In this document: positions 30,497 through 34,032 of the stretch, one piece after another
How the letters are laid out: each line of letters starts with the position of its first letter
Numbering within the stretch: position 1 is the stretch's first letter
Assembly: GCA_019241805.1 (NCBI GenBank)
Contig: JAFAWL010000403.1
Location: 1-34,032, forward strand
DNA length: 34,032 nucleotides
Direction: 5' to 3'
Source: Actinomycetota bacterium
GTDB taxonomy: Bacteria > Actinomycetota > Actinomycetes > Mycobacteriales > Jatrophihabitantaceae
Made by a program: the position numbers and the translations under genes
Notes under the pieces: generated by a model
Databases searched by the model: none
What the model was told of the DNA's origin: nothing
Seen by the model: only the letters and a program-made list of their open reading frames with translations

Positions 30497-30558
30497 GTGG
30501 AGCGGGTGGGCTGAGTGGAGCGGGTGGGCTGAGTGGAGCAGGTGGGCTGAGTCGGCTG
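30487..30558. repeat. 18-bp tandem repeat, about 3.6 units, over the DUF3145 stop
   Basis: GGTGGGCTGAGTGGAGCG at 30487, 30505, 30523 and a shortened copy from 30541. The first copy carries the TGA of DUF3145; each later copy repeats that stop. It lies in the gap before the convergent ArsR-type gene. Confidence 0.92.
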
Positions 30559-30566
30559 AGTGTCGC

Positions 30567-30905
30567 TCAGCTGCTGTCGCGCCGCCCGTCGGGGTCGGCC
30601 GGCCGCCTGATCGTGCGCAGTCGGGCGCTCCATCGGTCGGCCGCCGCCGCCATGGCTTGTGCGGCTACAGCTAGGCGTTGTGGATCGACCGCGTAGCGCA
30701 CCTCACGGCCCTCGCGCCGCTGCGTCACCATCCCGACCTGCAGCAGGACGTCCAGATGTTTGGAGACCGCCTGGCGGGTGACGGGTAGCTCGCGGGCGAT
30801 CGCCGTCGGGGTGGCCTGGCCGTACGCCACGAGCACGTCGAGGACCCGGCGACGGCTGGGCTCCGCCACCGCCGCCCAGAGTTGCTCCTCGTCGACGTCG
30901 CTCAC
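30567..30905 (-). CDS. ArsR-type HTH transcriptional regulator
   Basis: A 112-aa winged-helix protein. I use the GTG at 30905 because GGAGG lies 5 nt upstream; longer frames have no support. The sequence AVAEPSRRRVLDVLVAYGQ opens the HTH domain, TPTAIARELPVTRQAVSKHL is the recognition unit, and VTQRREGREVRYAVDPQRL is the wing. There are no Cys residues of the classic ArsR metal site, so it belongs to the SdpR/CzrA-like or non-metal branch and its ligand is unknown. It is oriented like fabF, with a gap of about 275 bp after fabF, and converges on DUF3145. A target cannot be named from sequence. Confidence 0.9.
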   Translation of the reverse strand: MSDVDEEQLWAAVAEPSRRRVLDVLVAYGQATPTAIARELPVTRQAVSKHLDVLLQVGMVTQRREGREVRYAVDPQRLAVAAQAMAAAADRWSARLRTIRRPADPDGRRDSS

Positions 30906-31182
30906 AGCCACCTCCGGTACGAGCTCGTTCTGGCCGGCCGGCAGGAGCTGGCCGCAGGCGATCATGTCGCCGGGACGATCTTGCCGCCCGTGCTCACTCC
31001 ACGGCACCCGAATGTGACCGGTCCGATGAAAGCCGGCCGGCGCTCTATTCCCTCTGCCCGTGTGGTGGCCGGCTCGGCTGGCTCCGAGAGAGAGGCCGCC
31101 TAGAGGACTACGTCGATGCGGAGGGCTGTGCCGTGCCCCGACGAGTTCCGAATCTCGCCACCCCTGAGCAGCGGCCTGGGCG

Positions 31183-32424
31183 TCAGGCCTTGCGGAACAG
31201 CAGGGACACGTTGTGCCCGCCGAAGCCGAACGAATCGTTGAGCGCTGTATCCACCGTCATTGAACGCGACTGGGTGGGGATATCGACCGTGATCTCGTCG
31301 TCGCGGTCGTCCAGGTTGATCGTCGGAGGGATCGTGTCCGTCTGGACGGACTTGATCGTCGCGATCGCCTCGATCGCGCCGGCCGCGCCGAGGAGATGGC
31401 CGGTCATCGACTTGGTGGCGGTCACCACGGTCTGTTCTCCGAACATCGCGGCGATCCATTTGGCCTCGGCAGTGTCGCCGGCCGGGGTCGACGTCGCGTG
31501 CGCGTTGACGTGCACGACGTCGGTGTAGCTGGCACCGGAGCGTTCGACCGCGAGCCGCGCCGCTCGGCGCTGGCCGTTGCCGTCCGGGTCGGGCAGCACG
31601 ATGTCGTACGAGTCGGCGGTGACGCCGGCGCCGCCGAGCACCGCGTACGGCGTGCGGCCCCGCGCTTCTGCGTCCGATCGGCGCTCGAGTACCAGAACGC
31701 CGGCGCCCTCACCCAGCACGAATCCGTCGCGGCCCTTGTCGAATGGGCGAGAGGCCCGACCGGGTTCGTCGTTGCGCGTGCTCATGGCCTGCATCTGGGC
31801 GAAGCCGGAGATCGTCAGCGGATGGATGCACGCCTCGGTGCCTCCGACGACCACGACGTCGGCGCGCCCGACCTGGATCAGGTCCAGGCCGTAGGCGATC
31901 GCCTCCGCGCCCGACGCACACGCACTGACCGGGGTGAACACCCCCGAGCGGGCGCCGACGGCCAAACCGACGTGCGCGGCCGGGCCGTTCGGCATGTCCA
32001 TCGGAATCAGCAGCGGAGAGACTCGACCGGGACCCTTGTCGAGCATGATGTCGTGTTGATCGATCAGGCTGGTCACGCCACCGATGCCGGTGCCGATGAC
32101 TACGGCCACTCGTTCGGGATCGAGGCCCACCTCGTCGGAGCGGCCCTCGAATCCCGCATCAGCCCAAGCCTCGGCCGCGGCGACCACGGCGGCCTGCTGG
32201 GCTCGGTCCAGGCGGCGGGCCTTGACCCGCGGTATTACCTCCCCCGGATCGACGGTCATCCGCGCTGCGATGCGCACCTTGAGGCCCGCCGCCCATTCCT
32301 CGGTCAGCGGCGCGACGCCGGACCGGCCTTCGAGTAGGCCGGCCCAGAACGTCGCGACGTCACCGCCGAGCGGCGTCGTTGCCCCGAGTCCGGTGACGAC
32401 GATGTCTTCGCTGCTGCTGGCCAC
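31183..32424 (-). CDS. fabF: Beta-ketoacyl-ACP synthase II (KAS II, elongation)
   Basis: A 413-aa thiolase-fold condensing enzyme that extends acyl-ACP with malonyl-ACP in type II fatty acid synthesis. The catalytic triad is complete: Cys169 in VSACASGAEA, His309 in VNAHATSTPAGD and His343 in KSMTGHLLGAAGA, plus Lys338. FDKGRDGFVLGEGAG and the C-terminal NDSFGFGGHN are typical of FabF/KasA. Start is GTG, with AGGAGG 9 nt upstream. It is the third gene of the FAS-II cluster seen here after fabH and acpP, 90 bp downstream of acpP. That gap contains a 15-bp tandem duplication just before the ribosome binding site. Confidence 0.97.
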   Translation of the reverse strand: MASSSEDIVVTGLGATTPLGGDVATFWAGLLEGRSGVAPLTEEWAAGLKVRIAARMTVDPGEVIPRVKARRLDRAQQAAVVAAAEAWADAGFEGRSDEVGLDPERVAVVIGTGIGGVTSLIDQHDIMLDKGPGRVSPLLIPMDMPNGPAAHVGLAVGARSGVFTPVSACASGAEAIAYGLDLIQVGRADVVVVGGTEACIHPLTISGFAQMQAMSTRNDEPGRASRPFDKGRDGFVLGEGAGVLVLERRSDAEARGRTPYAVLGGAGVTADSYDIVLPDPDGNGQRRAARLAVERSGASYTDVVHVNAHATSTPAGDTAEAKWIAAMFGEQTVVTATKSMTGHLLGAAGAIEAIATIKSVQTDTIPPTINLDDRDDEITVDIPTQSRSMTVDTALNDSFGFGGHNVSLLFRKA

Positions 32425-32440
32425 GACGAGCTTCCTCCTG

Positions 32441-32475
32441 GTGCGGTACTGACTGGTGCGGTACTGACTGGTGCT
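32441..32475. repeat. 15-bp tandem duplication between acpP and fabF
   Basis: GTGCGGTACTGACTG at 32441 and 32456, with a partial third copy. It lies immediately upstream of the fabF ribosome binding site (on the minus strand), so it alters the spacing of the acpP-fabF leader. Confidence 0.9.
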
Positions 32476-32514
32476 GGGTGAGGTCAGTGGGTCCGGTCGC
32501 GATCCGGATCCGGG

Positions 32515-32757
32515 TCAGTGGGTCTGGATATAGGTGACGGCGTCGCCCACGGTCTTGAGCTTGGGCAATTCGTCATCGGGGATCTTTACCCCGAACTTGT
32601 CCTCGGCCGCCATGGCCACCTCGACCATCGACAACGAGTCGACGTCCAGGTCGTCGGTGAACGACTTCTCGTCACTCACGTCCTCGGTATTGACGTCCGC
32701 GACGTCGTTGAGGATCTCGGCCAGCCCGGCGCGGATCTCCTCAGCACTTGCAGCCAC
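32515..32757 (-). CDS. acpP: Acyl carrier protein
   Basis: An 80-aa acidic four-helix protein that carries the growing fatty acyl chain as a thioester on phosphopantetheine. The attachment Ser is S41 in DDLDVDSLSMVEVAMAAED, the standard D-S-L motif; KIPDDELPKL and VGDAVTYIQTH give helix 3 and the C-terminus. The start is GTG at 32757, with AGGAAGGA 8 nt upstream. The protein is cytoplasmic and is the partner of FabD, FabH and FabF encoded alongside. Length is normal. It lies 71 bp downstream of fabH, so co-transcription is expected. Confidence 0.96.
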   Translation of the reverse strand: MAASAEEIRAGLAEILNDVADVNTEDVSDEKSFTDDLDVDSLSMVEVAMAAEDKFGVKIPDDELPKLKTVGDAVTYIQTH

Positions 32758-32828
32758 GTCAGTGTTCCTTCCTGTTGGTGGTACGACAGCGCGGGGCCGG
32801 CTGGCAGCGCGTCGATTGTGTACGTCGA

Positions 32829-33797
32829 CTACGGAGTGAGTACGACCTGCCCGGCATAGGCGAGACCGGAGCCGAAGCCGAGCAGGAGGACCGGCGAGCC
32901 CGAAGGGATCTCGCCGGCCTCGACCAGCCGTGACAGAGCAAGCGGAATCGTGGCCGCCGAGGTGTTGCCGGAGGTCACGATGTCTCGTGCGATCACCGCG
33001 TGAGCGGCGCCGAGACGCTTCGCGATCGCTTCGATGATCCGCAGGTTGGCCTGATGCGGCACGAACGCCGCCAACTCGTCCGGTTTCACGCCGGCCCGCT
33101 CGCAGGCTTCTAGCGCGACCGGCGCCATCCGCGAGGTCGCCCAGCGGTAGACGGCCTGTCCTTCCTGACGGAAGTGATTCGTCTGCTCGTCGATGGCGAC
33201 GGCGTCGAACTGTTCGCCGTCGCTGCCCCAAACGATCGGGCCCATCGCGACGTCATCGGACGGGCCGACGACCGCGGCCCCCGCGCCGTCGCCGAGGATG
33301 ATGCACGTCGAGCGATCCTGGAAGTCGAGCCAGCCGGAAAAGCGCTCCGAGGCGACGACGAGCGCGTTGCGGGCCGACCCGTTCTGTACGAGAGCCGACG
33401 CCGTGCTCAATGCGTACATGAATCCCGAACATCCGGAATTGATGTCGAACGCTCCCGGTGCGTCGATGCCCAGCCGCCAGGCCAACTGCGGCGCCGCAGC
33501 CGGTACGGGCGTCGGCATGGTGCAGGTCGCCACCAACACCAGGTCGATATCGGCCGTGGTGAGCTCGCTGGCATCCAACGCGTTCTGCGCCGCCGCCTGA
33601 GCCATGTCGACGATCGTTTCGCCTTCGGCGGCGAAGCGGCGTTCGGTGATCCCGACGCGGGTTCGTATCCACTCGTCGTTGGTGTCGACGCCCCGAGCGA
33701 TCAAGTCTTCGTTCGTCACCACCGTCTCGGGCCGGTAGTGGCCCAAGCCGAGCAGGCGAGTGCTACGACTCGGCGTAGCCGGTTGTCGAATCGACAT
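32829..33797 (-). CDS. fabH: Beta-ketoacyl-ACP synthase III (KAS III, initiation)
   Basis: A 322-aa enzyme that starts fatty acid synthesis by condensing an acyl-CoA primer with malonyl-ACP. The triad is present: Cys123 in INSGCSGFMYAL, His248 in FVPHQANLRI, Asn278 in VTSGNTSAATIP. DEWIRTRVGITERR and LLGFGSGLAYAG are also typical. Substrate preference (acetyl versus branched short-chain CoA) cannot be told by eye. Start ATG 33797; the family's usual N-terminus begins at about residue 13 (TRLLGLGHYRP), so the first dozen residues are a short extra leader. Its upstream neighbour on the same strand is the end of fabD, 143 bp away. Confidence 0.96.
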   Translation of the reverse strand: MSIRQPATPSRSTRLLGLGHYRPETVVTNEDLIARGVDTNDEWIRTRVGITERRFAAEGETIVDMAQAAAQNALDASELTTADIDLVLVATCTMPTPVPAAAPQLAWRLGIDAPGAFDINSGCSGFMYALSTASALVQNGSARNALVVASERFSGWLDFQDRSTCIILGDGAGAAVVGPSDDVAMGPIVWGSDGEQFDAVAIDEQTNHFRQEGQAVYRWATSRMAPVALEACERAGVKPDELAAFVPHQANLRIIEAIAKRLGAAHAVIARDIVTSGNTSAATIPLALSRLVEAGEIPSGSPVLLLGFGSGLAYAGQVVLTP

Positions 33798-33940
33798 CAG
33801 CGCTTCGGTTCCCTTCGCCTGTCAGGTCTCGGACCGGCCCTACCGGCCGGCGCGCGTACTGCGTTCGACACAGATCGTCGCACCTGGCCGATCCGGCCCG
33901 AGCCGCACGGTGGATCCGCCACGCCCATACGTCGACCGCG

Positions 33941-34032
33941 TCACCGCGCCGGAGTCGCGATCTCGCCGGCGGCGTCGTCGGCCTCGATCAAGGCGGCGGC
34001 CGCCTCGAGGTCGGCCGGCGCCTTTATGGCAA
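33941..34032 (-). CDS. fabD: Malonyl-CoA:ACP transacylase, 3' end only (cut by the window edge)
   Basis: The last 29 residues of a minus-strand gene: AIKAPADLEAAAALIEADD, then AAGEIATPAR and TGA at 33943-33941. The L-K-x-P-A-D-L-x-A-A pattern with a final helix is the usual C-terminus of actinobacterial FabD, and fabD normally precedes fabH in this cluster. Only the tail is visible, so the call relies mainly on position and this motif. FabD loads malonyl groups onto ACP. Confidence 0.7.
   Translation of the reverse strand, partial: AIKAPADLEAAAALIEADDAAGEIATPAR

Overview
The window is high-GC DNA (mostly G/C third codon positions) from an actinobacterium. Several lines point there: an S-(hydroxymethyl)mycothiol dehydrogenase (mycothiol is an actinobacterial thiol), two probable deazaflavin/F420-type flavoproteins, a DUF3145 gene beside a fabD-fabH-acpP-fabF cluster, the remnant of a DUF222/13E12 HNH gene, and several start codons preceded at 6-7 nt by a TAnnnT box, which suggests leaderless transcripts. 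I cannot name the genus. I see no tRNA, rRNA, CRISPR array or intact insertion sequence.

Left part (1-5444): a small secreted protein, a DUF222/HNH gene reduced to its last ~50 codons behind a LexA-box-like site, a TfoX-N protein, a membrane-anchored WxL-like protein with an odd N-terminal LADTG segment, a 60-aa protein, a lipoprotein amidase overlapped by a frameshifted HTH gene, and exonuclease III. Middle-left (5602-12002): a compact plus-strand run gdx (guanidinium exporter type)-P450-glutathione peroxidase-kdpD-kdpE with short gaps or 4-nt overlaps and no kdpFABC in view, then phosphatidylcholine synthase.

Middle (12053-20193): regulator/enzyme pairs. These are a PPOX flavoprotein diverging from a PEP-mutase/isocitrate-lyase-like enzyme; a decayed TetR gene diverging from a Ddn-like oxidoreductase whose operator is still intact; a glyoxalase-family protein coupled to a SnoaL-containing ECF sigma factor that lacks a canonical start codon; a NarL-type response regulator; a MarR-MFS operon; and a GCS2 carboxylate-amine ligase.

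Right part (20204-34032): HrpA helicase diverging from a sirtuin-DUF4916 (Nudix-like) pair; a 396-bp gene-free stretch with a long imperfect hairpin; an acyl-ACP desaturase preceded by a coupled 35-aa ORF; a D-threonine-aldolase-like PLP enzyme diverging from mycothiol-dependent formaldehyde dehydrogenase; a P-loop kinase-like protein; DUF3145; an ArsR-type regulator; and the type II fatty acid synthase genes fabF, acpP, fabH and the 3' end of fabD.

Two themes stand out. First, nine short tandem arrays (units 12-36 bp, mostly at gene ends and often in frame) lie in 34 kb, which looks like frequent slippage or duplication. Second, three genes are visibly decaying (DUF222, HTH, TetR), in two cases with the cognate-looking DNA sites still present. 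I found no obviously new multi-gene system; the best leads are the non-canonical sigma-factor start, the N-terminal sorting-signal-like segment, the hairpin at 25778-25864, and the sirtuin-Nudix and gdx-P450 associations.
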